From assembly GCA_963965975.1 (NCBI GenBank), contig OZ014417.1:744001-808000 (forward strand): a stretch of 64,000 bases of DNA, read 5' to 3'. Both the position numbers and the translations under genes were made by a program. Shown piece after piece: positions 25,276 to 40,674 of the stretch (positions are counted from its first letter, which is position 1; each line of letters begins with the position of its first letter). The DNA is from Xestospongia bergquistia (Eukaryota; Porifera; Demospongiae; Haplosclerida; Petrosiidae). The notes beneath the pieces were generated by a model, which did not search any database, had not been told where the DNA came from, and was given only the letters and a program-made list of their open reading frames with translations.

Positions 25276-25696
25276 CCACCACAGGTGTCATCTACTCTGT
25301 CTTCTAATGTAAATGTGTTCCCTCTTCTCTTCTCTCAAATCTGCTCTATTATAAAGAGCAATTGTCATTTTAGTGTTCTTTCAAGCAAGGCTGTCTCTGC
25401 GTTTAGAGGGCACACTCAGTATTATTAGATATGTTGTCTTGTGATCCCTCCCTAACAGAACTCATTCTCCTGTTTTGTTGTGTTGTGTTTGTTATTGTTT
25501 TGCGCAATGTTTATCAATAAGTGTGTCTTGTTTTCCTTTACTCTGTTCAGCCTTGCTTTGTTTAGTATCAATATCACCACTAATGGTGTCCATATTATAA
25601 TTATCATTATTTATCATTGTACTATGATAACCCACTCCTGAGAATCTAGTTCTCTGTGGGTTACCATTACAGAATCAGTTTTCATTAATATCAAAT
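25276..25696. other. NLK 3' UTR / STYXL1 3' UTR, convergent
   Basis: No gene recognised on either strand. Pyrimidine-rich stretches follow the NLK stop, and the STYXL1 stop lies at 25697 from the other strand. Probably both 3' UTRs. Confidence 0.5.
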
Positions 25697-26953
25697 TTAA
25701 AATGGCAATTTATGTATTGTTTGTTGTTCCCATTGGATAAGCTGTTCAGTAAATGATTGTAGTGGACAGACTTGTGGTCTGGATAGTTTAACATGTGTCT
25801 TAGCTTCCTACATGAGAAATACAATGACTTCATTGGGAAGTTATTGTTTTGAGTCAAACAATTATTACAATGACTTAATTAATTAGTACATTGATTATAA
25901 TTACTCACCGTCAATGACATGCCTTTATATTTGATTAGATAAGCTAGGACAACAACAACACTTCGACTTACTCCTTTCTCGCCAAATACAAGTACACGTT
26001 CACTTTTCTTCCGGCATGATTCTTTTACAAAAGTGTCATCATTATTTATTGACTATAAATCACGCTTACCTATAAACTCACATACTTCATCAAACACATT
26101 GAGTAAGTCTACTGATGGACTATCTTCTACTGGTATATGAAGTTGTTTTATTTTTTCAGGAAATGCTGGGTATAATTCAGAGGACATGTTTACATGTGCA
26201 TTTATCTTCATGTCATAATTAAGTGAGGCATTGTAGGCGTGTCTCTGATCACCGAGGTAAAGAAAAAGTGGAAGAATTTCACTTGGGTAGAGTGGGAGGT
26301 GTTCTACTTCCTGAATAAGTCATGAATTAATCACACAACGTACATGTGAACATCATGTGATTATTTACCACTTGTGTATAGATGATTTTGATAGTCCTAA
26401 GAAACGGATATTCTGCAGAGAACCTTTCGTAACCGCCTACATAATTAATTACATTAAGACCTTTTAGATGATTTTATTATACCTTTTACAATCATGACTG
26501 TATTTCTATTCCCACTGTTTGCGATTTGATTGGCCAATTTCACTGCTGGTGCTGAGTAAACAATAACATTAGACATATGGTACAAATTTTGCTAAATGCT
26601 AATGATATCAAAATTTAATGCTAACACAAACTTATTTACTATTGAAATGCAACTTGAATTTCTAACTCACTGTCTTCAATAATGGAGACTGTATTGCTGT
26701 CATATACAATACAATGTATTATAGTTGTTAAATTTATACCAAATGGTATGTTATATTTTCCTGCATCGTCCTAAACATAAAGTGATTATTAGGTCATTAT
26801 GTTATAATGCTGTACTGGTTTTATATGGCGTGCAAGAATACAATGATTGTGTTCATAGTCTTTTCTGTCTCTGACATCTATGAAATGCAAGAAAAATAAA
26901 ACCAACTGTGCTAGGGTTTTAGTACCAAGTAGAAGAAGGTAGTTAGATTCCAT
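25697..26953 (-). CDS. STYXL1: STYXL1-like pseudophosphatase (rhodanese-like + dual-specificity phosphatase fold)
   Basis: The ATG at 26953 gives MESNYLLLLDVRDRKDYEHN after splicing out a 49-bp intron. It then runs through DDAGKYNIPFG, a helix (AVKLANQIANSGNRNTVMIV), the strong match KGGYERFSAEYPFLRTIKII, EVEHLPLYPSEILPLFLYLG, NYDMKINAHVNMSSELYPAF, FPEKIKQLHIPVEDSPSVDL, VLVFGEKGVSRSVVVLAYLI and the final exon PQVCPLQSFTEQLIQWEQQT, stop at 25697. The order is rhodanese-like then dual-specificity phosphatase fold, as in STYXL1. The catalytic signature, normally HCxxGxxRS, reads FGEKGVSRS: both His and nucleophilic Cys are missing, so it should be inactive, like the vertebrate protein. It is divergent to MDH2 across 288 bp and convergent with NLK. 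Confidence 0.88.
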
Positions 26954-27241
26954 TATGGAGGGTTTCTTTTCACACTAGCCAATGAAATGATGTGGACATT
27001 CATGATCTTTGCTAGCTTACTCTTGTAAGAATATTGTAGAGTTGTGTAGGCTCACAAAGAGCCACTCCTGCACTGCTCAAGGACATGACCCAGTAATAAA
27101 CGTTGCCTATAACAACCGTGTTTTGTCAACGGAAGTATACGGAAACATTCTGAAATTTGTACAGGAATGTAAATGGAATAAAAATGGTTACTCCGTATAC
27201 TTTGTACCACAAACACGTGATCCAATACTCTCTAGACCAAG
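26954..27241. promoter_or_regulatory. Divergent promoter, STYXL1 / MDH2
   Basis: A 288-bp spacer between two divergent start codons. An open stretch at 27009-27257 runs through it into the MDH2 start in another frame and looks like chance. No strong motif was recognised. Confidence 0.4.
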
Positions 27242-28851
27242 ATGTTTTCCAGACTAACTCTGAGGTCTTTTCAAGTTGGAAATAGGCTCTTCTCTTCTTC
27301 TACCCAAGTAAGTTGATTGTTCTAATTAATGCCATTTTCTAAATTATCATAGCACCAAGCTAAAGTAGCAGTACTGGGTGCTTCAGGTGGTATTGGTCAG
27401 CCTATGTCATTGCTGTTAAAACAATCTCCGCTTGTTAGTCAGTTAGTACTATATGATGTCGTCAACACTGCTGGAGTGGCAGCTGATATTAGTCACATTG
27501 AAACACCACCACAAGTACATTGAGTATTATAATCTGGAACAGTTATAATTGTGTTGATTTAGGTGTCAGCATTTCAAGGACCAGAAGAACTAGCCAATGC
27601 TTTAAAGGATTGTGATGTTGTTTTGATCCCAGCTGGAGTACCACGAAAACCAGGTAAGCCACACCCTCTGTCATTCATTCATTATAACCCCTTTAATTTT
27701 CAAGGTATGACTCGAGATGATTTATTTAATACAAATGCTACAATAGTATTGAAACTCAGTGAAGCAGCTGCTCAGTAAGTAACTTGATAACAAAAAAATT
27801 CATTCTTATTTGTAACACATAGAAATTGTCCTCAAGCTATGCTTGGCATCATCTCCAATCCTGTTAATTCTACTGTACCTATTGCATCTGAAGTATACAA
27901 GAGAGCTGGAGTTTATGATCCTAAAAGGTCAGAGACATACCCATTCTCTTAGTATTCTCTATGAGTTTAATGATGATAAATATTTCACGGTTCGGTTGAT
28001 TGGACAAATTAGTTCCATGAAACTAATCCTCCATATCTGAAAGCTCTTTAAAGTCTTATTAATAACATGTCTACAAATATCCTTTAAATAATGACTTGTT
28101 TTATGTCTACAGGATATTTGGCGTAAGTACACTGGATGTTGTTCGGGCAAATACTTTTGTTGCTGAAGTTAAAGGTCTAGACGTTTTGACTACTAATGTT
28201 CCAGTAATCGGTGGTCATTCTGGAGTGACTATACTACCTCTGCTATCACAAGTATAAAGAAACTACAGTCAGTTTTACTTTGCTTTCCTTTAGACATCTC
28301 CTAAAGTATCATTCACTGATGATGAGGTAGCATCACTTACTGAAAGAATACAAAACGCAGGCACAGAAGTAGTCAATGCTAAAGCAGGAACCGTAAGAGA
28401 TAGAGTATCTGGCTTTAAAAGTTTATTTACTATAGGGATCAGCAACTTTATCAATGGCATATGCTGGAGCTCGATTTGCATTCTCAGTAAGTTGATCATT
28501 GATCATCATTGTATGATGTTCTCTCTTGGGATACAGTTACTAAAAGCTATGAAAGGAGAGAAGATGATAGAGTGTGCCTACGTCAGGTCTGATTTGACTG
28601 AAGCTGCTTACTTTGCCACACCCCTTAGATTAGGAGTAAGTCCCTACTTGTCAGATACTCCTGTTGATCAGCGATCCTTTTCAGCCTAGCGGTATTGAAG
28701 AAAACTTAGGTATGGGAGAATTATCGGACTTTGAAAGACAAAAATTAACTGAGGTTAGACCAAATTTAAGTACTGCTTTACCTCCTTTTTCCAGGCCATG
28801 CCAGAGCTATTGGGTAACATTAAAAAGGGCATAGAATTTGCCAACCAATAG
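27242..28851 (+). CDS. MDH2: Malate dehydrogenase, mitochondrial
   Basis: The ATG at 27242 opens a mitochondrial presequence ([20 protein letters not shown], Arg/Ser-rich with no acidic residues). Then come the NAD-binding loop [60 protein letters not shown] (substrate loop with Arg), [54 protein letters not shown] (catalytic His), [20 protein letters not shown], and a C-terminus ending [12 protein letters not shown] at 28851. All key residues are intact and length is about 340, normal for MDH2, which oxidises malate to oxaloacetate in the TCA cycle. At least ten exons are split by very short introns. Confidence 0.96.
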
Positions 28852-29185
28852 TACACAAAACTATTTAATAGTTAACTTCATAAAGCAATGCACTGAATGT
28901 ATGGCTGTGATTTTGTAGTATTTATAGCAACAAATATTTGACAACACCTAGGCAATATATACAACATAAAATATTGCTATAATATAATTCCACTAGGAAA
29001 AGTTGAACCTAATAATTATTATAATAATAATAATAATAATAATAATAGTAGTACATGTATAATATTGCTAATAAACGCACACAACATGTATTTGTGTATT
29101 ACTACAGTGTGTTTAAAACAATACAAGAAGTTTCTCATTAATATAACAACGCACGTAATTAATCTGCGTTAGTTACAAAACATTA
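28852..29185. other. Convergent 3' flanks of MDH2 and UBE2L3
   Basis: AT-rich, with a (TAA)n microsatellite at about 29015-29050 and no gene recognised. Confidence 0.5.
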
Positions 29186-30310
29186 TCAATCTGGCCTTTT
29201 CTCTGCAAATTTTACAGTAAATTCTTCTGCCTTCTTCAGAAAAGTTTTCTTATCTTTAGTATATTCTTCCGCTAAGTCACCTCTCAATGGATGTTCTGGT
29301 TCAGGATCATGAACTAAAGCTACTAACGCCTGGATTACTAGACAAAAAGAGGGCGTGTCATAATATAGTACCATATTCATTAATGTCACATTATCACTAT
29401 AGACATCAACCAAACCAGTGCCAGGAGTTGGACAAGTTGGTTGCTACTATATGCTAGTTAATGAAATTGGCTGATTGTGTATTTGTAACCTTCTTGCCAA
29501 CTTATGTGAGGTAAGGTAAACAGCTCAGGAAGTTCTTGTTAAGTGATTTAGAGTAACTCATCCATTGGAATTTGTTGTATAACTTGATACAATTACACCA
29601 ATTTGCCTAATTTCACACCTTTAAGGTACTTCAGGTCATTATGTTGTAACCTATCAACCATGCTCTTAATAATTGGATACATAGCACAAATTAGGAGGTG
29701 TGTCACAGTTATTTATGATATAGAATGGTCAACAAAATTTTATGATATAGAATGGTTAACAAAATGATTCCTGTGACATACTAGGAAAATATATCACTGT
29801 CAATTAAATGTATATGTGTGTCATGGTGTCACAGTGTAAGAACTAACCTTGATCTGTTTTGGTAGCTGGTTTCCAATTTTCTGGGCTAATTATTGGGAGA
29901 CAAACTTGACCTTTTTCGTCGATATTCGGATGATAAATACGTGTCAAAAATATAACTTTAGGAGGCTTAAAGGGATATTCTGCCTGAAATTCAATTGAAA
30001 TTTTGAATGCTCCTTTATTATAAGGAGGATTATCCTATGAGAAATATCATATAGACACACATGTACATATATCAGTTTTCGTTTAACTTACGGGCACTAT
30101 CAAACCTTGCCATTTAAGGAGGTTAGTTTCATCTACAACAATATTTCTAAAAACTTTTTGTCCTGACTTTTGAATGTCAGCTAGCTCCTACAATTGAGAG
30201 AGGAAGAAGATAATATGTAAATTTAAGTGACTGCTCCTTTAAAAAATCGTGGAAAGATCCAGGTCAATTTTTATTGTACAAACCTTTGTCAGCCGCTTGG
30301 TACAAGCCAT
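29186..30310 (-). CDS. UBE2L3: Ubiquitin-conjugating enzyme E2 of the UBE2L3 (UbcH7) class
   Basis: The ATG at 30310 opens [20 protein letters not shown]. Exons continue with [74 protein letters not shown], and finally [20 protein letters not shown] with [17 protein letters not shown], ending EKRPD at 29186. The HPN motif and active-site Cys (GQVCLPII) are present, and the [15 protein letters not shown] block is characteristic of UBE2L3, an E2 that works with HECT and RBR ligases. Length about 154, as expected. A larger intron (about 29370-29850) separates the last exon. Divergent to S6K across 263 bp. Confidence 0.94.
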
Positions 30311-30573
30311 GGTTGCAGGGAGAAGAGATATAAAACCAAATTTTGCACTATCGACTCTTCTGGTCTCAGTTCCCTGAACCTGTTATGACGCATGCGCAGA
30401 ATCTACCTGATCTATGGCGGTGTTTTCACATACCACGTGACGTTCCTGGGCTGTGACGCCTTCTCCCACAATGCTATATCATTATAATAATGCGCGTTCT
30501 GAGACTTGCGAAAGGAAGTTCAAGGAACTCTAGGCAGCAGCAGTACGAGGTGTAAAAGGTACTGCATATCATC
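30311..30573. promoter_or_regulatory. Divergent promoter UBE2L3 / S6K with NRF1-like palindrome and E-box
   Basis: A GC-richer island contains GACGCATGCGCAGA at about 30388-30401, a close fit to the NRF1 palindrome (YGCGCAYGCGCR). CCACGTGACG near 30433 holds a CACGTG E-box, and CTATGGCGG nearby resembles a YY1-type site. The gap is bounded by two start codons on opposite strands. Confidence 0.5.
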
Positions 30574-34366
<3,793 letters not shown>

Positions 34367-34743
34367 CTACTGTGACAACACACCCACTAATCCACAGCCG
34401 TACCTAGGTTTATTGTTTCACTTATAGTGAAATTTATTACACACAAATCATTTGTTCTATTAAAAAATATTGTTTAATATTATTTATTGCTTGCTAAAAG
34501 TAAGCGTTTTTGAGGTAATAGTTACAAAAATTAGCTATAATTTATAATTTAATATTATTATATTATATTTCTTCTTTTATTTATTGTATGATTTCTAATT
34601 ATTATTTATTTAAAAAATTAATAATTATTTATTTGTATATATTAATTAATTGATTTTATTATTATTATTATTATTTCAGATGTTAAAATTATAACATTTT
34701 ATTTCATTACATGCATTAATTGATTTTATTGTAATTATTGAGT
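34367..34743. other. Convergent 3' flanks of S6K and MND1
   Basis: Very AT-rich with ATTATT runs, and no coding segment recognised. Probably 3' UTR on both strands. Confidence 0.5.
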
Positions 34744-37742
34744 TTAACTGATAAAGTCAAGGTCTTCTGGTATACCAAATTGACTGTCCATTGTTGATTC
34801 TTCAACACCAAATCTCTCTTTGCACCAAGTTTTAACAGTAAATACATTTTCTATGAAATATTAAACATTTATACCATAACAGAGTACGAGTGTTTAATAA
34901 TTGTTGTTTATCAATAACTATTTTTAAAGTCCTTGACATGTTTAAGGTTGACTTAACTTGAGTTGTACAATATATCAGATAATTACCAGTTAGATCTTGT
35001 CACTATTGTTTTAGTTAATTACCAGTTAGATCTGGTCCCTATTGTTTTAGTTAATTACCAGTTAGATCTGGTCCCTATTGTTTTAGTTAATTACCAGTTA
35101 GATCTGGTCCCTATTGTTTTAGTTAATTACCAGTTAGATCTGGTCCCTATTGTTTTAGTTAATTACCAGTTAGATCTGGTCCCTATTGTTTTAGTTAATT
35201 ACCAGTTAGATCTGGTCCCTATTGTTTTTAGTTAATTACCAGTTAGATCTGGTCCCTATTGTTTTTAGTTAATTACCAGTTAGATCTGGTCCCTATTGTT
35301 TTTAGTTAATTACCAGTTAGATCTGGTCCCTATTGTTTTAGTTAATTACCAGTTAGATCTGGTCGCTATTGTTTTAGTTAATTACCAGTTAGATCTGGTC
35401 CCTATTGTTTTAGTTAATTACCAGTTAGATCTGGTCGCTATTGTTTTTAGTTAATTACCAGTTAGATCTGGTCCCTATTGTTTTTAGTTAATTACCAGTT
35501 AGATCTGGTCCCTATTGTTTTTAGTTAATTACCAGTTAGATCTGGTCCCTATTGTTTTTAGTTAATTACCAGTTAGATCTGGTCCCTATTGTTTTAGTTA
35601 ATTACCAGTTAGATCTGGTCCCTATAGTTTTTAGTTAATTACCAGTTAGATCTGGTCGCTATTGTTTTAGTTAATTACCAGTTAGATCTGGTCCCTATTG
35701 TTTTAGTTAATTACCAGTTAGATCTGGTCGCTATTGTTTTTAGTTAATTACCAGTTAGATCTGGTCCCTATTGTTTTTAGTTAATTACCAGTTAGATCTG
35801 GTCCCTATTGTTTTTAGTTAATTACCAGTTAGATCTGGTCCCTATTGTTTTTAGTTAATTACCAGTTAGATCTGGTCCCTATTGTTTTAGTTAATTACCA
35901 GTTAGATCTGGTCCCTATAGTTTTAGTTAATTACCAGTTAGATCTGGTCGCTATTGTTTTAGTTAATTACCAGTTAGATCTGGTCCCTATAGTTTTTAGT
36001 TAATTACCAGTTAGATCTGGTCCCTATTGTTTTAGTTAATTACCAGTTAGATCTGGTCCCTATTGTTTTAGTTAATTACCAGTTAGATCTGGTCCCTATT
36101 GTTTTAGTTAATTACCAGTTAGATCTGGTCGCTATTGTTTTAGTTAATTACCAGTTAGATCTGGTCCCTATAGTTTTTAGTTAATTACCAGTTAGATCTG
36201 GTCCCTATTGTTTTAGTTAATTACCAGTTAGATCTGGTCCCTATTGTTTTAGTTAATTACCAGTTAGATCTGGTCCCTATTGTTTTAGTTAATTACCAGT
36301 TAGATCTGGTCTCTATTGTTTTAGTTAATTACCAGTTAGATCTGGTCCCTATTGTTTTAGTTAATTAACAGTTAGATCTGGTCCCTATTGTTTTAGTTAA
36401 TTAACAGATAATAACAGAAAACTATTTAGTTTACCGTTAAATTAATTAGAACATAAAATGATAACATTAGTAATTTTATTACCGCACATCTTAGTTAATT
36501 TGACACTATTTTATAAATAATCTTTAAACTTACCTTCCACATATTATTATAATTACATTCCTATGATAGCTTACTGATAATATCATACTATCCATTACTT
36601 GCTACTAACACACCCACACTACTAGTAGTTCTCATTACTTGTATAGTAGTATATTTTGTACAATAACTGACTATAGTTAGTGTACCTGTCCATCTGTTGG
36701 TTGCATCAATAGCAGTACTGGTCTCTTGTTTTAATTGTTTTATAACTTGTGGGTCACACAACTTGTATTGGTCCAGTTCAGTTAGTAGACGAGTTTGTTC
36801 TTTTTTTCGTTCCTCTAACAATTTAAGTACTTGAGTACGTTGTGCCTGTGATATTTAAAATCAAAAGTATATTATTTTCATTAGTAGAAATTAATTACTG
36901 AATTTTATTAATATTATTATTAATGATTCATAATTTGAGACATACTTCTGATAATCACTTAAAAATTTATTCATTAGTTATTCCTATGCATCCTTTTTAG
37001 TTGTTTAAATGCATTCATTAACCACACCTACATACATTATTATAATAGATCCATCAAACCAGACAACCATCCATCCATTCTAGAGTTTATCATTATAACA
37101 TACACTCTCTTCTCTTCCTTCTTGTGCAGCTGTCAAAAGTCGTTCAATATCTGTCTTCTTTTTAGTTAGAACATCAATCTTTTCTTCTAATTCACTTATT
37201 TTTCTTTTACGCTACAAACAACAGTTTTATTAGTGAAATTAGTCACATTCCAACTCACATTATTAACAGCTTTACTTGGGAAGGCCCAAAAGTAGTTTGA
37301 AGTACCTATTCGTTCGCTATCTACTAGACCATCATCAACTAGACTTTGAAGGACTTCCTTCACTGACTGTAATGCTAGGAAAAGAGAATTTGTTAGAGAG
37401 GTATGGAAATTGTTACCTCTCTACACATATAAACAATAGAATAACAAAATGTTAACAAACATACTAATTCCTTTCTCTTTTGGTGCAATTTTTTCCAATT
37501 CTTTTAACTGGAAGAACTCTTTCTGTATATGTGTGTACGAGAGAGACAGAGACAAACAGAGAGAGAGAGAGAGGGGGTATTGTTGTGTGTTTTGTTTTTA
37601 ATAATATCTGATACCTTTTCAAAGAATATTTGTAACAAACGTTGTCTCTTCTCTTCCAAACTTAGTCCTCGCTTCTTGGACTTTTGAGAGGAGAGAGAGG
37701 GGGGGCATAAAACTACAGAAACTAAAGAACTTATCTTACCAT
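34744..37742 (-). CDS. MND1: MND1 meiotic recombination co-factor
   Basis: The start codon is alone in its coding exon (ATG at 37742 followed immediately by GTAAGA). The next exon begins [20 protein letters not shown]; then [55 protein letters not shown], a coiled coil ([40 protein letters not shown]), [20 protein letters not shown] with NRWT, and, beyond a 1.8-kb intron, the last exon at about 34744-34857: [20 protein letters not shown] with [15 protein letters not shown]. Every block matches MND1, which with HOP2 stimulates DMC1/RAD51 strand exchange in meiosis. Length is about 205, as usual. The last intron is mostly a 36-bp minisatellite array. Divergent to DRG1 across 308 bp. Confidence 0.93.
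34975..36410. repeat. 36/37-bp minisatellite array with higher-order structure, in the last MND1 intron
   Basis: About 39 tandem copies of a 36-bp unit containing TTAATTACCAGTTAGATCTG and GGTCCCTATTGTTTTAG; a 37-bp variant has one extra T. Variant bases (GTCGCTA versus GTCCCTA; CTATAG versus CTATTG; T4 versus T5) are not scattered at random. Blocks of 8 units repeat at an offset of 293 bp (starting about 35361 and 35654), and blocks of 5 units at 181 bp (starting about 35946 and 36127). Every unit carries AGATCT. The spacer-free units and the intronic position rule out CRISPR. Confidence 0.95.
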
Positions 37743-37854
37743 ATTCTCATTTTAGGGTCAGGACTCAGGACTACCGAATTTCCCGCGTTACCGCTATATT
37801 TAATTTTAACCCCTCGGGAAAGCAGGCGATTCTGCATCTTCCATTCTATTAAAA

Positions 37855-37938
<84 letters not shown>

Positions 37939-38050
37939 TATTAATACATAAAATAACAATAAGCTTTTGTACAAGTGAAGTTATACTACATACATTGACC
38001 ACACCCGAATCACCACACCCATTATCATTTAACTAGTAAAGTAAGACAAA
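37743..38050. promoter_or_regulatory. Divergent promoter MND1 / DRG1 with E2F-like sites and (ATT)n
   Basis: TTTCCCGCG at 37779-37787, about 37 bp upstream of the MND1 start, matches the E2F consensus TTTSSCGC. A second similar site in opposite orientation (TCGGGAAAG) lies at about 37816. A pure (ATT)n microsatellite of about 25 copies covers 37852-37926. E2F input would fit a recombination gene; binding is inferred from motif only. Confidence 0.5.
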
Positions 38051-39130
38051 ATGCCAACTATATTAGAGAAGATTGCTGAAATAGAGGCAGAGGTAAAGAT
38101 CTATTTTTAATAATATTAATTATTTATGACTATAGATGGCCAGAACACAGCGGAACAAAGCCACTGCTAATCATTTGGGCATTTTAAAAGCTCGTCTTGC
38201 CAAATTACGCCGAGAACTAATTCAACCCAAGGGAGGAGGAGGAGGAGGGGGTGAGGGATTTGATGTAGCCAAAACTGGTGATGCTCGAGTTGGTTTTGTT
38301 GGTAAGTAGATATTGTGATAATGATCTGTTTATAGTTGGTATCTCGTATTAGGATTCCCATCTGTTGGTAAATCAACTTTACTTACTAATTTAGCTGGTG
38401 TCTATTCAGAAGTGGCTGCCTATGAGTTTACAACATTGACAACAGTTCCTGGTGTGATACGATATAAAGGAGCTAAGATTCAGGTAAACATTAACACACC
38501 ATGTGCATTGGTTGATTGGTACACTGGTACATTGGTTGATTGGTACACTAGTGCATTGGTTGATTGGTACACTGGTACATTGGTTGATTGGTACACTGGT
38601 ACATTGGTTGATTGGTACACTAGTGCATTGGTTGATTGGTACACTGGTTGGTTGGTACACTGGTACATTGGTTGATTGGTACACTGGTACATTGGTTGAT
38701 TGGTACACTAGTGCATTGGTTGATTGGTACACTGGTACATTGGCTGATTGGTACATTGGTTTACAGGTTTATGTTGGTCACTGTTACAACTGTTCACTTC
38801 TCTCATAGCTACTTGATCTTCCTGGTATCATTGAAGGTGCTAAAGATGGCAAGGGTAGAGGACGTCAAGTAATTGCCGTAGCTCGTACTTGTAGCCTAAT
38901 ATTTATTGTACTTGATGTCCTCAAACCTCTGGAACATAAAAGAATATTGGAAAGAGAACTGGAAGGATTTGGAATTAGGTGAGTTGAGGTAATATGTTTG
39001 TTTATCTATTAATAATGTTCTGTAGGTTGAATAAGAGACCGCCTAATATTTCTTATAAAAAGAAAGACAAAGGTGGTATCAACTTGACCTGTGCTGTACG
39101 TAGTCTTATCCCTCTCTCTAGCACTCTCTT

Positions 39131-39188
<58 letters not shown>

Positions 39189-40102
39189 CCTCTCTCTCCC
39201 TCCCTTTCTCTCTTCTCTCTCTCCCCCTTTCTCTCTCTCCTCAGGTTCCTCAATCAAACCTAGATCTTGAAGGTGTACGAAGTATTCTATCAGAATACAG
39301 GATACACAATGCAGATATTACTCTTCGATGTGATGCAACTGCTGATGATCTCATTGATATAGTTGAAGGAAACAGGTAATATCAATAGAATATAATTAAT
39401 CATTTGTTACTATATTTAGAATATATAGAATATAATATAATTAATCATGTCACTTGTTACTATATTTAGAATATATGGAATATAATTAACTTATCATTTG
39501 TTACTATATTTAGAATATATATACCTTGTATTTATTTATTGAACAAAATTGACCAAATATCAATTGAGGTATGGCAAATTGAATTATAAATAATTTTTTG
39601 ATACATAACAAAAGGAATTAGATATTATCTATCGAATACCACATGCTGTTCCTATTTCTGCCCATCACAAATGGAACTTTGATGATCTACTTGAAAAAAT
39701 GTGGTCCTACTTGAATTTAGTGAGAATGTAAGTTACAATAGTCTAGCAAAGCCAGCTCCTCCTCCTGCTAAGCAGGGAAGGGCTACCATCTAAGTCTCTA
39801 TTAATGTGATCTTATCTCTTTTAGTTATACCAAACCCAAAGGACAATTACCAGATTATTCTACACCTGTTGTCCTTCGCCATGAGCAATGTTCAGTAGAA
39901 GATCTTTGCAATTCATTACACAAAGCAATATTAAAGGAATTCAAATAGTAAGTTTATATTTTAAGAAAGGAACAATGTCTTATTTGTTTTTATAATTGTT
40001 AGCGCTTTAGTGTGGGGCTCATCAGTTAAGCATAATCCTCAAAATGTAGGCAAAGAACATTTGTTAAATGATGAAGATGTTGTACAGATTGTCAAAAAGT
40101 AA
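38051..40102 (+). CDS. DRG1: DRG1 developmentally regulated GTP-binding protein
   Basis: The ATG at 38051 opens [20 protein letters not shown] and [21 protein letters not shown]-domain motifs: G1 [17 protein letters not shown]2 region [14 protein letters not shown]3 [21 protein letters not shown]4 [12 protein letters not shown]5 region [20 protein letters not shown]. The TGS domain ([40 protein letters not shown]) ends [11 protein letters not shown] with a stop at 40102. The order and length (about 365) match DRG1, a ribosome-associated GTPase partnered by DFRP1. A donor-like GTAAGT overlaps the stop; splicing there would add a single Ile before another stop. Introns carry a 24-bp minisatellite, a CT-rich tract and a triplicated splice acceptor. 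Confidence 0.95.
38506..38765. repeat. 24-bp minisatellite in DRG1 intron
   Basis: About ten copies of a 24-bp unit (TTGGTTGATTGGTACACTGG plus TACA) with a common variant ACTAGTGCA. The unit is a multiple of three and open in several frames on both strands, which produces spurious long frames. It sits between the exon ending YKGAKIQ and the exon starting LLDLPGI. Confidence 0.95.
39130..39243. repeat. CT-rich microsatellite in DRG1 intron
   Basis: A (CT)n tract of more than 100 bp ending in the acceptor CTCTCCTCAG of the next DRG1 exon ([10 protein letters not shown]), so it supplies a very long polypyrimidine tract. Confidence 0.95.
39397..39513. repeat. Triplicated splice acceptor region in DRG1 intron
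   Basis: The segment TTGTTACTATATTTAG|AATATAT appears three times, with AG at 39418-39419, 39468-39469 and 39512-39513, each followed by exon-like bases. Only the last leads into the coding exon (AATATATATACCTTGTATTT, encoding RIYIPCIYL). Spacings are about 50 and 44 bp. Confidence 0.85.
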
Positions 40103-40674
40103 GTTATGATGTAATAATGATGTAATGATGATGTAATGGTGATGTAACAACGATGTAATGTACTTCATATGATGATATTGTTGGATTGATAGACAGGTGA
40201 TTAGTTGTTGATGTTTTTTGTTTAGGATATAATGTCATGTGACTCGAGACTTGAATACAAAAAATTTAGACCTTGAAATAAAAATTATTTAACACAATAA
40301 ACTTGTTCATATGACACACCATGTGATGTAATATTTTGTCATTTCATATTTGGTAATATTTGGTTATTCCATATTTGGTATACATGTTTGAATTCGTGCT
40401 CTTTAACTGCACTCAGTAAATAAAGTTATGACAGCTGGTATATTAATGGAGCATAGAGACTGGTCTTAAGGTAGTATCTGTGCTTGCTTAGGACTGGCTT
40501 TTTTGGCTTTGATCTATTCCGTTTTTGTGTGTCAATTAATTTAAATAAATTTTAAACACAAAATTATGAAATTATACTAAATTGTAAACAGTAAACATTG
40601 TTAAAAATCAGTCCCCTCCCATCACACACACACAATATTTGTTTAACTGATGTTAAAAAATCTATTTAATCTTA
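40103..40674. other. Convergent 3' flanks of DRG1 and ANKRD13
   Basis: A 572-bp gap with no gene recognised. Contains a GATGATGTAATG micro-repeat at about 40107-40160 and AATAAA-like signals near 40276 and 40297, consistent with the DRG1 3' UTR. Confidence 0.5.

Noticed and set aside
27009..27257. 82-residue plus-strand frame upstream of MDH2
   Set aside because: It ends inside the MDH2 start in another frame, shows no family resemblance, and lies in the divergent promoter.
34975..36410. Possible CRISPR-like array
   Set aside because: Units are directly adjacent with no spacers, and the host is an intron of an animal gene.
38406..38872. Several overlapping open frames with YQSTNVPV or LVHWLIGT repeats
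   Set aside because: They come from the 24-bp minisatellite, whose length is a multiple of three; DRG1 exons on both sides define it as intron.
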